Assembly (NCBI GenBank): GCA_027067965.1
Contig: JAMOUV010000010.1
Location: forward strand, 310,001-374,000
Source: Flavobacteriales bacterium
GTDB taxonomy: Bacteria; Bacteroidota; Bacteroidia; Flavobacteriales; Flavobacteriaceae
Direction of reading: 5' to 3'
DNA: 64,000 nt
The notes beneath the pieces were generated by a model. It was not told where the DNA came from, made no database searches, and saw only the letters and a program-made list of their open reading frames with translations. Within the stretch, counting starts at the first letter, position 1; every line of letters starts with the position of its first letter. This document shows, piece by piece, positions 26,546 to 35,457 of the stretch. The translations under genes were made by a program, and so were the position numbers.

Positions 26546-27994
26546 ATGAGAATTTTTCTTTCTTTCGTTTTTATTTTTTTGTGGATTTCCGTTCCCGGAC
26601 AAGTAACCGGCGAACAAGTGTCTTATTTGACACTAAAAAAAGTAAAGAAACGCTTTTTGAATGATCCTGCAATAGAAAATGCAGTAGCGGGAATTCATAT
26701 TGTCGATATGTCTAACGGCAAAGAAATAATTTGTCATAACAAGGAAAAATTATTTATTCCTGCTTCTACCATGAAGACCTTATATGTATTTTATGCTTTG
26801 GAAAATTTCGGTAATGATTTTCGATGGGAAACAACATTGATTTATCATGGAAAAATTAAAAACAGTACCTTAAAAGGCGACTTGATTCTCCGTTCTTCGG
26901 GCGATCCCACATTTGGCGGTCAGATAGATAATAAATCCTATGAAGAATTGATTTCCGGCATGGTAGAGTCGTTGCAGGAAGCCGGCATTAGACGAATTAC
27001 AGGAGATTTTGTAATGCAATTGCCGGGAAACCGCTATCCTGCTCATGGGAGTTGGCCTATTGAAGATATAGGTAATTACTACGGAACCGGTGCATGGGGA
27101 TTTAATTTTAATGATAATATGTATAAACTTTATATCCGGACCGGCAAACCGGGCGAACCTTTGGTGCCCGTACGTACCGAACCCGAAATACCCGGATTAA
27201 ATATCGTTAACAGAGGAATGACTGCAGATCCCGACAGCGATGATACTTCTTATTTATATGCGGCGCCATATTCTTTTACGCATACATTGATCGGCGAAAT
27301 TCCTCAAACGGATAGTTTATATGTCATCAAAGGCGGCATTCCCAATCCTCCGAAAGTGTTTTCGCAATTATTCATCAGTGAAATGAAACAAAATGGGGTG
27401 GAATTGCTGGGCGATAATCGTTTTGAATTCACTATAAAACCTTATGATAATGAAAAAATAATTTGGCGACATCAATCACCGGATTTATTGACCGTGGCCA
27501 AGCGTACATTGGATAAAAGTGTTAATCATTACAGCGAGGCATTGGCCCGTTTGGTTATTGAAAAAAACAGGGAAACGAATTTTTATATTCCGAAAGATTC
27601 CATCAACCGGTACTTTTTTCTAAAAGGATTTCGTTTGATTGATTTGGAAGACGGCAGCGGATTGGCTCCGGACAATATGATTGCGCCGGTTGAATATACG
27701 CAGTTCTTTCGCGAATTGGTAAAGAAAAAGGGATTGGATGAAATATTGGACATCATGCCTCAAGGAGGCAAGGATGGATATGCCGTTTATTTTCTGAGAA
27801 ATTCTCCTTATCAACAAAATGTTTGGGTTAAAAGCGGCTCGGTAAGTAAAGTAAGAAATTACGTTGGTATATTTAAAGCGAAATCCGGAAAATATTATGC
27901 CTTTGCAGTAATGGTCAATCATTTCCGGACTAAACATAAACCCGTAAAAAAAGCCATTGAAAAATTTATAGAGGGAATGATGATGAAATTATAA
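26546..27994 (+). CDS. dacB: D-Ala-D-Ala carboxypeptidase/endopeptidase (PBP4)
   Basis: The 482-aa product has a signal peptide (MRIFLSFVFIFLWISVPGQ) and all three penicillin-binding motifs: S74-TMK in FIPASTMKTL, SVNHYSEAL as the SxN region, and KSGSVSKVRNYVG in place of KTG. Class C low-molecular-mass PBPs trim or cut cross-links in peptidoglycan in the periplasm. An upstream in-frame ATG at 26525 overlaps the rhomboid gene and adds seven residues, so 26546 is preferred. Confidence 0.93.
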   Translation: MRIFLSFVFIFLWISVPGQVTGEQVSYLTLKKVKKRFLNDPAIENAVAGIHIVDMSNGKEIICHNKEKLFIPASTMKTLYVFYALENFGNDFRWETTLIYHGKIKNSTLKGDLILRSSGDPTFGGQIDNKSYEELISGMVESLQEAGIRRITGDFVMQLPGNRYPAHGSWPIEDIGNYYGTGAWGFNFNDNMYKLYIRTGKPGEPLVPVRTEPEIPGLNIVNRGMTADPDSDDTSYLYAAPYSFTHTLIGEIPQTDSLYVIKGGIPNPPKVFSQLFISEMKQNGVELLGDNRFEFTIKPYDNEKIIWRHQSPDLLTVAKRTLDKSVNHYSEALARLVIEKNRETNFYIPKDSINRYFFLKGFRLIDLEDGSGLAPDNMIAPVEYTQFFRELVKKKGLDEILDIMPQGGKDGYAVYFLRNSPYQQNVWVKSGSVSKVRNYVGIFKAKSGKYYAFAVMVNHFRTKHKPVKKAIEKFIEGMMMKL

Positions 27995-28155
27995 TACCGG
28001 ATTTTCGAATAATTGAATTCTCCGAAAAGATTCAAGATTATTTTTTATTGATTTTCAAATAATTGTAAAAAACAATAATAACATCACACCCCCATACCAT
28101 TGGGATGCATGAGTTTCAATGAAAATCCGAAAAAAAACTATACTAACCGACAGTA

Positions 28156-28521
28156 TTATTCGGCGGAAGTATCCTCGTCTTTAGAGAGTTTATCTTTTAC
28201 TTTTTGGGCTTTTTCTTTCAATTCGTCCACTTCTTCTTTCAATTCTCCTTTCAATTCGTTTATCTCTTCTTTCGCCTTTTCCGTAAATTCGCCCACTTCT
28301 TCCTTAAGTTCACTTGTAATTTTTTCCGCCTTTTCTTTTAATTCTTGCACTTCTTCTTGGAGGTCTTCTTTAATCTTTCCTGCCTTTTCGGTCAGGTCTT
28401 CTTTAATTTCAGCGGCCTTTTCTTGAATTTCGCCTACTTCTTCTTTGATTTCGTCGAATGCTTTGTCGGCTTTTTCTTTAGCCACACCAAAAATTGATTT
28501 TAATTTGTTTACTATTCCCAT
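28156..28521 (-). CDS. Small highly charged coiled-coil protein
   Basis: The 121-aa product opens MGIVNKLKSIFGVAKEK and is then almost entirely amphipathic helix rich in Lys and Glu. Units resembling KEEVGEIQEKAAEIKEDL recur four to five times. It has no Cys, Trp or Pro and no clear signal peptide. It resembles LEA-like or apolipoprotein-like helices that bind membranes or protect proteins under stress, but this is analogy only. TATCTTTA at 28542-28549 is a near-match promoter box upstream. Confidence 0.6.
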   Translation of the reverse strand: MGIVNKLKSIFGVAKEKADKAFDEIKEEVGEIQEKAAEIKEDLTEKAGKIKEDLQEEVQELKEKAEKITSELKEEVGEFTEKAKEEINELKGELKEEVDELKEKAQKVKDKLSKDEDTSAE

Positions 28522-28592
28522 AACGTTATTTTTTGATTTAATAAAGATAAGAAAAATTGAAATAACCTCATTTGACAGTTCCGGTCAATCGG

Positions 28593-29243
28593 TTATATTT
28601 TTTCTCCGTAGGCCAAATCACCGGCATCTCCCAAGCCGGGAACAATGTATGCATGCTCGTCCAAATAATCGTCAATATCGGCCACCCATAATTCCGTATC
28701 TTCCGGCATGGTTTTATTTAAGTATTCGATGCCTTCCGGGGCGGCAATAACGGAAATAATATAAGTGCGTTCGGGTTTGGCCTCTTTTATCATGAGATCA
28801 TATACGGCCTTCAATGACCGGCCGGTAGCAAGCATGGGGTCCACGAGCAATAAAGTCTTTCCCTTCAGCGAGGGCATGGCCAAATATTCCACTACAATCT
28901 CGAAAGTAGTCTCGTCAATATGTTTTCTATAAGCCGACACGAAAGCATTTTCCGCATCATCAAAAATATTCAATAACCCGTTATGCAAGGGTAATCCTGC
29001 CCGCAATACGGAAGCAATAACGATTTTTTCATCGGGAAGTAAAATCGTTTTTTCTCCTAAGGGTGTGGTTATTTTTACCGGTTTATAACGAAAAGTTTTA
29101 CTTACTTCTTGGGCCATAAATTCACCGATGCGTTCTATATTTCTTCGAAATCGCATGCTGTCTTTTTGAATATGCACATCTCTGATTTGAGCCATATACT
29201 TATTTAGAATGCTCGGTTGCTCGGAAACTTTGGTTATTTTCAT
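28593..29243 (-). CDS. upp: Uracil phosphoribosyltransferase
   Basis: The 216-aa enzyme has the PRPP-binding loop LLVDPMLATGRSLKAVYDL and the C-terminal uracil-contacting region YIVPGLGDAGDLAYG. It converts uracil and PRPP to UMP in pyrimidine salvage. Length and motifs are standard. A terminator for the preceding zinc metallopeptidase gene lies just upstream, so upp has its own start. Confidence 0.96.
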   Translation of the reverse strand: MKITKVSEQPSILNKYMAQIRDVHIQKDSMRFRRNIERIGEFMAQEVSKTFRYKPVKITTPLGEKTILLPDEKIVIASVLRAGLPLHNGLLNIFDDAENAFVSAYRKHIDETTFEIVVEYLAMPSLKGKTLLLVDPMLATGRSLKAVYDLMIKEAKPERTYIISVIAAPEGIEYLNKTMPEDTELWVADIDDYLDEHAYIVPGLGDAGDLAYGEKI

Positions 29244-29263
29244 TTTCTTAAGTTTTATATGAT

Positions 29264-29302
29264 AAAAAAAACCGAACCTCGATTGATACGAAGGTCCGGT
29301 TT
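29264..29302 (-). terminator. Intrinsic terminator after the zinc metallopeptidase gene
   Basis: On the minus strand AAACCGGACCT pairs with AGGTTCGGTTT (one G-T pair) around a loop of about 12 bases, followed by T residues. Confidence 0.75.
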
Positions 29303-29330
29303 GTATGTCAATAAATTGGTTTCAAAGTAT

Positions 29331-30008
29331 TTATCGTCTGCTGTTATAAATATTTAAGTAATAAAGCAAGGTAGCCAACGAACTTAATGCAGCCACCACA
29401 TAAGTGCGTGCCGCCCACTTCAATGCATCGGCCACACCTTTTTTTTCTTCGGGTGTTACCAATCCTGTTCGTTCCAACCATTCCTTTGCACGTTTGCTGG
29501 CATCGTATTCCACCGGCAAGGTGATGAAACTGAAAATGACCGATAAAGCAAACAAAACGATACCTGCCAAAAGTAATTGGGGAAAAGTTTGGACAAGCAT
29601 AATTCCCACTACCAATAAAATCATTACGAGTTTGCTTGAAAAACTAACAACGGGAACCATTGCCGAACGCATTTTCAGCCAAGGATATCCTACGGCATGC
29701 TGCACGGCATGACCCACTTCATGGGCTGCTACGGCTGCTGCAGCCACCGAATCCGATCCGTAAACCGGACTGCTGAGGTTGACGGTTTTGTTTAACGGAT
29801 TATAATGGTCCGTCAAAGCGCCCGGTGTGGAAGTAACTTTCACATCATGAATGCCATGATCTTCCAGCATTTTTTCGGCTATTTCTTTGCCTGTCAACCC
29901 TGCACGCAATCTGATTCGTCCGTATTTACGAAACTTTGCCTTAAGAGTGCCTTGCACAATCATGCCTATGACACCGATTATAAGAATTAAAAAGTATGCT
30001 CCACTCAT
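29331..30008 (-). CDS. YugP-type membrane zinc metallopeptidase
   Basis: The 225-aa product has an N-terminal membrane helix and the HExxH motif HEVGH at 96-100 (AAHEVGHAVQHAVGY). Two more transmembrane segments lie at about 115-165. The pattern matches the YugP/neutral zinc metallopeptidase family; substrates are unknown. It is a single gene with its own promoter and terminator. Confidence 0.88.
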   Translation of the reverse strand: MSGAYFLILIIGVIGMIVQGTLKAKFRKYGRIRLRAGLTGKEIAEKMLEDHGIHDVKVTSTPGALTDHYNPLNKTVNLSSPVYGSDSVAAAAVAAHEVGHAVQHAVGYPWLKMRSAMVPVVSFSSKLVMILLVVGIMLVQTFPQLLLAGIVLFALSVIFSFITLPVEYDASKRAKEWLERTGLVTPEEKKGVADALKWAARTYVVAALSSLATLLYYLNIYNSRR

Positions 30009-30032
30009 ATTAACAAGATATTAATGTTTTTT

Positions 30033-30066
30033 CAAATATACCAAAATTCATGCCTAACTGCAAAAT
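30033..30066 (-). promoter_or_regulatory. Promoter of the zinc metallopeptidase gene
   Basis: On the minus strand TATATTTG (30033-30040) is preceded by TTTTG about 20 bases upstream. This is the best match in the window to a Bacteroidota -33/-7 pair. Confidence 0.65.
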
Positions 30067-30068
30067 TA

Positions 30069-30734
30069 TTAACTTCCCAATAAAGTTATTTTCCAATTAA
30101 AATCTTCTTGCAATTCATACAACACCCGGTGATGAAGACGATTGGGGCGTCCTTGCCAAAATTCGATTTTTCGGGGTTTTACAATATATCCGCCCCAAAA
30201 AGGCGGCCTTGGAATTTCTTTTCCCTCGAATTTTTTTTCGAATTGCCGATATTTTTCTTCCAGTTCGTCGAACGAACGGACGGGTTGGCTTTGTGGTGAA
30301 GCCCAAGCGGCAATTTTACTTCCCCGGGGCCGGCTTTCAAAATAACCGTCCGAAAGATTTTCGGGAATTTTTTCCGCCTTGCCTTTAATAATAATCTGCC
30401 GCTCCAATACCGGCCAGTGAAAATGTAAACTCACGTGTGGATCGGCTTCGATATCTTTCCCTTTGGCACTAAGATAATTGGTATAAAAAATAAAGCCGTC
30501 CCATTGGAATTTTTTTAATAAAACCGTTCGAATTCCAGGAAATCCGTCTCGGCCTGAAGTGGCTAATTGCATGGCATTGACTTCCACACAATTTTCCTTT
30601 TTTTCGGCTTCATGAAACCAATCTCTAAATAACTCCATCGGATTTTCCGGTAATTCTTTGTCATTTAGACGGTATTTTCCATACTGGCGCCTGTAATGGC
30701 TTAAATCTTTTTCGGGTTTGTTTGTCATACTCAA
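30069..30734 (-). CDS. pdxH: Pyridoxamine 5'-phosphate oxidase
   Basis: The 221-aa product has PdxH sections in order: HYRRQYGKYRLND, PGIRTVLLKKFQWDGFIFYTNYLSAKGKDIEADP (FMN contacts), and the C-terminal FWGGYIVKPRKIEFWQGRPNRLHHR with substrate-binding residues. It oxidises pyridoxamine- or pyridoxine-5'-phosphate to pyridoxal 5'-phosphate with FMN. The start overlaps the RNase Z stop by four bases. A second ATG six bases downstream is also possible. Confidence 0.95.
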   Translation of the reverse strand: MSMTNKPEKDLSHYRRQYGKYRLNDKELPENPMELFRDWFHEAEKKENCVEVNAMQLATSGRDGFPGIRTVLLKKFQWDGFIFYTNYLSAKGKDIEADPHVSLHFHWPVLERQIIIKGKAEKIPENLSDGYFESRPRGSKIAAWASPQSQPVRSFDELEEKYRQFEKKFEGKEIPRPPFWGGYIVKPRKIEFWQGRPNRLHHRVLYELQEDFNWKITLLGS

Positions 30735-31639
30735 AAAATTACTTGTTTGCCTTCATATGCCAATTCGGTTTGAGGAAACACTTCGCGTGCTTCTTTTAAT
30801 AAAATATTCGTGTCCCGGTAACGAGACGAAAAATGTCCGATAATCAATTTGCCGACTTGCGCTTGCTTGGCAATCTGTGCCGCTTGCCGGGCGGTGCTAT
30901 GCATGGTTTTTTCGGCCAAATCTTTATCTTCATCCGAAAAAGTGGCTTCATGATACAAAACATCAGCTCCTTTGATATACGGGACGATGTCGGGATAGTA
31001 AGCCGTATCGGAACAATAAGCGTATTTTCGCGGACGCGGGGGCGGTAAAGTCAATTCTTCGTTGGGAATGATTTTGCCCTCCTCGGTTACAAAGTCTTTG
31101 CCCGCCTTCAAATTATGATAAGCCCAAATGCCTATTTCGGGATATTGTTTGATGGCATTCATATTTAATTTTCGTGGAGCGGGCTTTTCCGAAACAAGGA
31201 AACCGTGTGTTTGAATACGATGTTTTAAGGGGAAACTATGAACGCTAAACTTATCGTTATCCAAGATTAATTTCAATCCATTACCGGAAACCGGGCGAAA
31301 AAATAGAGGGAAACTCAATTCTACTTGCGTGGTACGAAAAACATGGTTTAATAAATCTTCCAATTCCGCAGGAGCATATAAATGCATTTCGGTTTGCCGG
31401 TTGAGCAAACGTAAAGTGGAAAGAAATCCGAATAATCCGTAGAGATGGTCGCCATGAAGATGCGAAATAAAAATATTTTTAATTCGTCCGAATTTAATAC
31501 CATAGCGACGTAATTGTACCTGCATGCCTTCACCCGCATCAATCACAATCCATTGATTTTTGACTAACAATGCTTGTGAAGTCGGATATTCGTCCGGCTT
31601 CGGTGTGGCGGAATGACATCCCAAAATGCGTAACTCCAT
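30731..31639 (-). CDS. rnz: Ribonuclease Z
   Basis: The 302-aa product starts MELRILGCHSATPKPDEYPTS and has the metal motif HLHGDH (residues 60-65). A typical substrate-region ILDNDKFSVHSFPLKHRIQTHGFL and the C-terminal IIGHFSSRYRD follow. RNase Z trims the 3' ends of tRNA precursors. None of the tRNAs in the window encodes CCA, which fits its need. The start at 31639 is preferred over a longer frame that reaches the preceding small gene. It is coupled to pdxH. Confidence 0.93.
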   Translation of the reverse strand: MELRILGCHSATPKPDEYPTSQALLVKNQWIVIDAGEGMQVQLRRYGIKFGRIKNIFISHLHGDHLYGLFGFLSTLRLLNRQTEMHLYAPAELEDLLNHVFRTTQVELSFPLFFRPVSGNGLKLILDNDKFSVHSFPLKHRIQTHGFLVSEKPAPRKLNMNAIKQYPEIGIWAYHNLKAGKDFVTEEGKIIPNEELTLPPPRPRKYAYCSDTAYYPDIVPYIKGADVLYHEATFSDEDKDLAEKTMHSTARQAAQIAKQAQVGKLIIGHFSSRYRDTNILLKEAREVFPQTELAYEGKQVIF

Positions 31640-31643
31640 CAAC

Positions 31644-31820
31644 TCAGGCGTATAATCTGAAAAGTAATACAATTAAAGCAATGAAAAGGACAAGTAAAAA
31701 AATGGCTGTTCTTTTCATCAAATTTTCTTGATGTTGTAATCTTTTGTTCAGGTTTTCGATTAATTTTTCCTGTAGATGGGTTAATTGTTCGAGTTCGTCG
31801 ATACGTTTTTCTAAACTCAT
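31644..31820 (-). CDS. Small coiled-coil membrane protein
   Basis: The 58-aa product begins MSLEKRIDELEQLTHLQEKL, a coiled coil, and ends in one transmembrane helix (AIFLLVLFIALIVLLF). The family is not recognised; it superficially resembles SlyX-like helical proteins with a tail anchor. The start at 31820 is chosen because the next ATG upstream falls in the promoter box. It lies five bases before the RNase Z start, so it is probably the first gene of that operon. Confidence 0.6.
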   Translation of the reverse strand: MSLEKRIDELEQLTHLQEKLIENLNKRLQHQENLMKRTAIFLLVLFIALIVLLFRLYA

Positions 31821-31835
31821 GATAATCACTTTTTT

Positions 31836-31843
31836 CAAAGATA
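31836..31843 (-). promoter_or_regulatory. Candidate -7 box of the small membrane protein/rnz/pdxH operon
   Basis: On the minus strand the box reads TATCTTTG, an exact TAnnTTTG match, about 16 bases before the start at 31820. Confidence 0.6.
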
Positions 31844-31927
31844 AGAAATTTCGGGAGATGCTTTTATAAATTGGTTGTTTGAAATAAATAAAAATGCATA
31901 TAAGCCCGATGAATGCGGAAAGAGATT

Positions 31928-32875
31928 TTATTTCTTCTCCACTTTTTTATAGACATCGATGATTTTCTTGACCAAGGGATGGCGTACTACATCATGATCC
32001 GAAAGGCGTATAATATCCACCCCATCGATATCTTTTAGTAATTCGAGGGCTTCCTTGAGACCGGATTTTTGATTTTTGATCAAATCGGTTTGGGAAGGAT
32101 CGCCCGTAATGATAAATTTGGCATTCATCCCCATCCGGGTAAGAAACATTTTCATTTGTCCGCGGGTGGTATTTTGGGCCTCATCCAAAATGACAAAAGC
32201 ATGATCCAAGGTACGTCCCCGCATAAAGGCCAAAGGAGCAATTTGGATCACATTGCGTTCCATATATTCTTGCAATTTGCTGGACGGAATCATATCGAAT
32301 AACGCATCATAAAGCGGTTGCATATACGGATCGAGTTTTTCCTTCATATCACCGGGTAAAAAACCCAAATGTTCGCCGGCTTCGACAGCGGGACGAGTTA
32401 GTATGATGCGTTTTACTTCTTTGTTTTTCAGCGCCTTAACGGCCAAGGCCACACTAATATAAGTTTTGCCTGTTCCGGCGGGTCCGGTCACAAATACCAT
32501 ATCATTTTTCTTGACCGATTCCACGATTTTCAGTTGATTGGGAGTGCGTGGTTTAATTACACGTCCTCCCACACCGTAAACCACCGCTTCGTCGTCTTGC
32601 ATAAATTTGCGGAATTCTTTTTCGTCCGATACGATGATTTTTTCAATGGTTTCGGCATTTATCGAATTAAATCTTTCGATATATTCCAAAATAAGGTTCA
32701 GTTTCCGTTCGAATTCATCCAAATTTTCTTCTTCACCGAGAATTTTTAACATATTTCCCCGGCTTACGATTTTAATTTTAGGGAAAAAACTTCGAATTAC
32801 TTTCAGGTTTTCATTTTGATGACCTAACAATTCGGCAATATTGCCGCCAAGAATTTCCAATGTACGTTCGCTCAA
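31928..32875 (-). CDS. phoH: PhoH-like ATPase
   Basis: The 315-aa product has an N-terminal RNA-binding-like region and the PhoH ATPase domain, with Walker A GPAGTGKT at 131-138 and Walker B VILDEAQN (D231-E232). PhoH proteins are cytoplasmic ATPases linked to RNA metabolism. The start codon is TTG at 32875; the upstream ATG in another frame is followed quickly by a stop. TATTTTTG at 32907-32914 (minus) is an exact -7 box. Confidence 0.92.
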   Translation of the reverse strand: MSERTLEILGGNIAELLGHQNENLKVIRSFFPKIKIVSRGNMLKILGEEENLDEFERKLNLILEYIERFNSINAETIEKIIVSDEKEFRKFMQDDEAVVYGVGGRVIKPRTPNQLKIVESVKKNDMVFVTGPAGTGKTYISVALAVKALKNKEVKRIILTRPAVEAGEHLGFLPGDMKEKLDPYMQPLYDALFDMIPSSKLQEYMERNVIQIAPLAFMRGRTLDHAFVILDEAQNTTRGQMKMFLTRMGMNAKFIITGDPSQTDLIKNQKSGLKEALELLKDIDGVDIIRLSDHDVVRHPLVKKIIDVYKKVEKK

Positions 32876-32906
32876 TAATTTACGATTTTAGTTAAATTTC
32901 ATTATA

Positions 32907-32914
32907 CAAAAATA
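32907..32914 (-). promoter_or_regulatory. Candidate -7 box of phoH
   Basis: The minus-strand sequence TATTTTTG fits TAnnTTTG and lies about 32 bases before the TTG start. Confidence 0.5.
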
Positions 32915-33115
32915 ATGCATATTTTTTATTCTACATATGAAAAATAGATTCCTTTTATTATAATTTTATCGTTGATTTAAAACGTTTTACAACCTTGCCG
33001 CGTTATAAACACTTCATTTGGCAAAATTTCTTATCCCATTATCTTTGGATTTTCGTTAAAATTTCAAAATTCAGATGGCTTTAAAATTTCATATCTTTAC
33101 AAAAAAATTACGGTC

Positions 33116-33343
33116 ATGTCATCTTTTGCTAAAATTTTGATTTTTATCGGTATCATTTTCATCGTTGCCGGTACATTTGCATGGTTATTCGGAAATTGGT
33201 TTTCATGGTTCGGTAAATTGCCGGGTGATATCCGTATTCAACGAGAAAATTTTGTTTTTTATGCGCCGATCACAAGCATGATATTATTAAGCATTATTCT
33301 AAACCTCATCATTTACCTTGTTTCTAAATTTTTGATTAAATAA
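33116..33343 (+). CDS. DUF2905 family membrane protein
   Basis: The 75-aa product has two transmembrane helices (about residues 5-27 and 49-70) around the conserved loop GKLPGDIRIQRENFVFYAP, the hallmark of DUF2905. Function is unknown. It begins the + strand group DUF2905-PASTA-RluD, with 9 bases to the next gene. A near-match promoter box TATCTTTA is at 33091-33098. Confidence 0.85.
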   Translation: MSSFAKILIFIGIIFIVAGTFAWLFGNWFSWFGKLPGDIRIQRENFVFYAPITSMILLSIILNLIIYLVSKFLIK

Positions 33344-33352
33344 CCGGAACTT

Positions 33353-33988
33353 ATGAAATTAATACGATTTATTTTTTCTAAAGTGTTTTGGAAAAATATA
33401 TTTTTGATGTTTATAGTGGCCGCTTTATTGGCGGTGGGTTTATTTTTTTATCTGCGGGCATATACCAAGCACGGACAACGTCTCACCGTCCCTGATTTAT
33501 ATGGCATGAAAGTTCAAAAGGCCTCAAAATTATTGAAAGACAATCAAATGATTTTGGTGGTCACCGATACATTGGATTATGACCCCGATTTGCCGAAATT
33601 TGCCATCCGGGAACAAAATCCCAAGGCGGGTTCGGGCGTCAAAGAGGGCAGAAAGATATATGTTAAAGTAAATGCAGGGAAATATCGTAGTGTAAGTTTA
33701 CCGAAATTGCGCGGATTAACATTGAGACAAGCCAAATCTACGCTTATGGCAATGGATTTAAAAGTAGGAAAAGTGATTAAACGGCCTTATTTTGCCGAAG
33801 TGGTACTGGAAGTCATAAAAGGTAAAGATACGTTGCGTGCCGGAGATAAAATTCCCGTAAAATCAGTAGTAAACCTCGTGGTTGGAAGCGGTGAAGTCCA
33901 ATTTGAAAGTGATACCGGAAAACAAAAAGCCCCTAAAGAAAAAGTGGATATGGACATTTCTCCCGAAGATTTTTTACCGTTTAATTAA
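33353..33988 (+). CDS. PASTA-domain membrane protein
   Basis: The 211-aa product has one transmembrane helix (about residues 14-36) and two to three PASTA repeats outside the cytoplasm. The repeats start VPDLYGMKVQKASKLLKDNQM and LPKLRGLTLRQAKSTLMAMDLKVGK, with NPKAGSGVKEGRKIYVKVN between. PASTA domains bind muropeptides or beta-lactams. No kinase is attached. In Flavobacteriia this gene often precedes rluD, as here. The C-terminal tail is acidic and charged. Confidence 0.87.
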   Translation: MKLIRFIFSKVFWKNIFLMFIVAALLAVGLFFYLRAYTKHGQRLTVPDLYGMKVQKASKLLKDNQMILVVTDTLDYDPDLPKFAIREQNPKAGSGVKEGRKIYVKVNAGKYRSVSLPKLRGLTLRQAKSTLMAMDLKVGKVIKRPYFAEVVLEVIKGKDTLRAGDKIPVKSVVNLVVGSGEVQFESDTGKQKAPKEKVDMDISPEDFLPFN

Positions 33989-33995
33989 TCTGTAC

Positions 33996-35036
33996 ATGGC
34001 TGAAGAAAATAAAAAACCCGCTCCGGATCTTACCGAAAAAGATGATTTATATGAACACTATCGTTTCGAAGTTTCCCGCGGTCAGTCGCCGGTTCGAATC
34101 GATCGATATATAACCGACAAATTAGAAGGTGTATCGCGAAATAAAGTTCAGAATGCTATTAAAGCGGGGAATGTCTTGGTCAATGACAAACCGGTTAAGA
34201 CCAATTATAAAGTGCGTCCGGGGGACGTCATTCGTTTATTATTGCCTTATGCGCCTTACCGGGAATTATTAAAACCCGAACCCATCCCTTTGGATATTGT
34301 TTATGAAGATAAAGATGTCATGGTGGTGAACAAACCGGCAGGTATGGTGGTGCATCCGGCTCCCGGTCATTATACGGGCACGCTGATAAACGGTTTGGTG
34401 TATCATGTGGAAAATTTGCCTCAAGGAAGCGGAGAAGAACGGCCGGGTTTGGTGCATCGTATTGACAAAGATACGTCGGGTTTATTGGTTGTGGCTAAAA
34501 ACGAGTTGGCTATGAATAAATTAGCCAAACAATTTGCCGACAAGAGTACCGAACGAAAATATTATGCATTGGTTTGGGGCGATTTGAAAAATGATGAAGG
34601 GACCATTAAAGGACATATTGGACGGCATCCAAAACACCGGGTTTTGATGCATGTATTTCCGGATGGAGAACAAGGAAAACCTGCTGTAACGCATTATAAA
34701 GTATTGGAACGGTTTCATTATGTAACCTTAGTGGAAGTTCAATTGGAGACCGGTCGTACCCATCAAATTCGTGTGCATTTCAAGCATCTCGGTCATCCTT
34801 TATTCAATGATGCGATGTATGGAGGAGATAAAATTTTAAAGGGTAGCACATTTGCCAAATATAAACAGTTTGTTGAAAACACTTTTAAAGTTTTGCCTAG
34901 ACAAGCCCTGCATGCCAAAACGCTTGGTTTTCAACATCCTACCACCGGAGAATTTATGCGTTTTGATTCGGATCTTCCAGAAGATTTTCACCAAGCATTG
35001 GAGCGTTGGCGTCGATATGTAAAAGGAAGAATCTAA
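33996..35036 (+). CDS. rluD: RluD-type 23S rRNA pseudouridine synthase
   Basis: The 346-aa product has an N-terminal S4 RNA-binding domain (IDRYITDKLEGVSRNKVQNAIKAGNVLVN) and an RluA-family catalytic domain with HRIDKDTSGLLVVAKN. The aspartate there is the catalytic residue. GRTHQIRVHFKHLGHPLFND is the second signature. RluD modifies helix 69 of 23S rRNA. A longer frame from 33882 overlaps the PASTA gene; MAEENKK at 33996, seven bases past the PASTA stop, is preferred. The end faces the GIY-YIG array. Confidence 0.93.
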   Translation: MAEENKKPAPDLTEKDDLYEHYRFEVSRGQSPVRIDRYITDKLEGVSRNKVQNAIKAGNVLVNDKPVKTNYKVRPGDVIRLLLPYAPYRELLKPEPIPLDIVYEDKDVMVVNKPAGMVVHPAPGHYTGTLINGLVYHVENLPQGSGEERPGLVHRIDKDTSGLLVVAKNELAMNKLAKQFADKSTERKYYALVWGDLKNDEGTIKGHIGRHPKHRVLMHVFPDGEQGKPAVTHYKVLERFHYVTLVEVQLETGRTHQIRVHFKHLGHPLFNDAMYGGDKILKGSTFAKYKQFVENTFKVLPRQALHAKTLGFQHPTTGEFMRFDSDLPEDFHQALERWRRYVKGRI

Positions 35037-35081
35037 GGGGTCTCGATACAAGTCTGTGATCTTAGGACAAGACCGCCGTAT

Positions 35082-35324
35082 TTATATGATACCTTTACTT
35101 TTGAGCCAAATTCTCCCGTCAATGCTCTTAAAAAACATTTCCCGCCGATATGCTTCGCTTTTAGTAGGAAAGGTTTCGAAATAATGTATCACCCACGGCC
35201 GGTAGCCCTTGGTCGAACGGACTCTTCCGGCATTGTGATATTTCAGCCGGTTTTCCAAATTTTTAGTATGGCCGAAATAATACCGGTTATATTTTTCACT
35301 ACGAAGGATGTAAGTATAAAACAA
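35082..35324 (-). CDS. GIY-YIG nuclease-like protein, copy 5
   Basis: The 80-aa product has a single GIY-YIG domain: YTY (3-5) for GIY, YFG (16-18) for YIG, R26 in NRLKYHNAG and E62 in YRREMFFK as the catalytic arginine and glutamate. It ends WLKSKGII. The start is a TTG, because family members begin at this point with M(F)Y.YIL; no ATG is nearby. It is last in the array and is followed by TACGGCGGTCTTG before leaving repeat sequence. It differs from the others mainly at the ends. Confidence 0.8.
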   Translation of the reverse strand: MFYTYILRSEKYNRYYFGHTKNLENRLKYHNAGRVRSTKGYRPWVIHYFETFPTKSEAYRREMFFKSIDGRIWLKSKGII

Positions 35325-35457
35325 GAAATTAAGTATAAATAATTGAGCGGAGACACCCCATAGGGGTAAGGGGGGATTCCCTAAAGGTCCTGTGGAGACC
35401 CCCCGGTCCGCTTGCACGGACAACGGTTTTTCCCGTAGGGACAAGCAAGGCCGCCGA
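35325..35457 (-). pseudogene. tRNA-Ser 3' half with inserts, linker 4
   Basis: From the anticodon arm (CGGCGGTCTTG) to the acceptor end (CCTCTCCGCTCAA), this follows tRNA-Ser(UGA) base for base except for three inserts. They sit in the anticodon loop, the T loop and between the T stem and acceptor. The last insert here contains CCCCTATGGGG. The 5' half of the tRNA is absent. Confidence 0.85.

Noticed and set aside
33882-33995. Upstream extension of rluD
   Set aside because: It lies inside the PASTA gene in another frame and adds residues not seen in the family.
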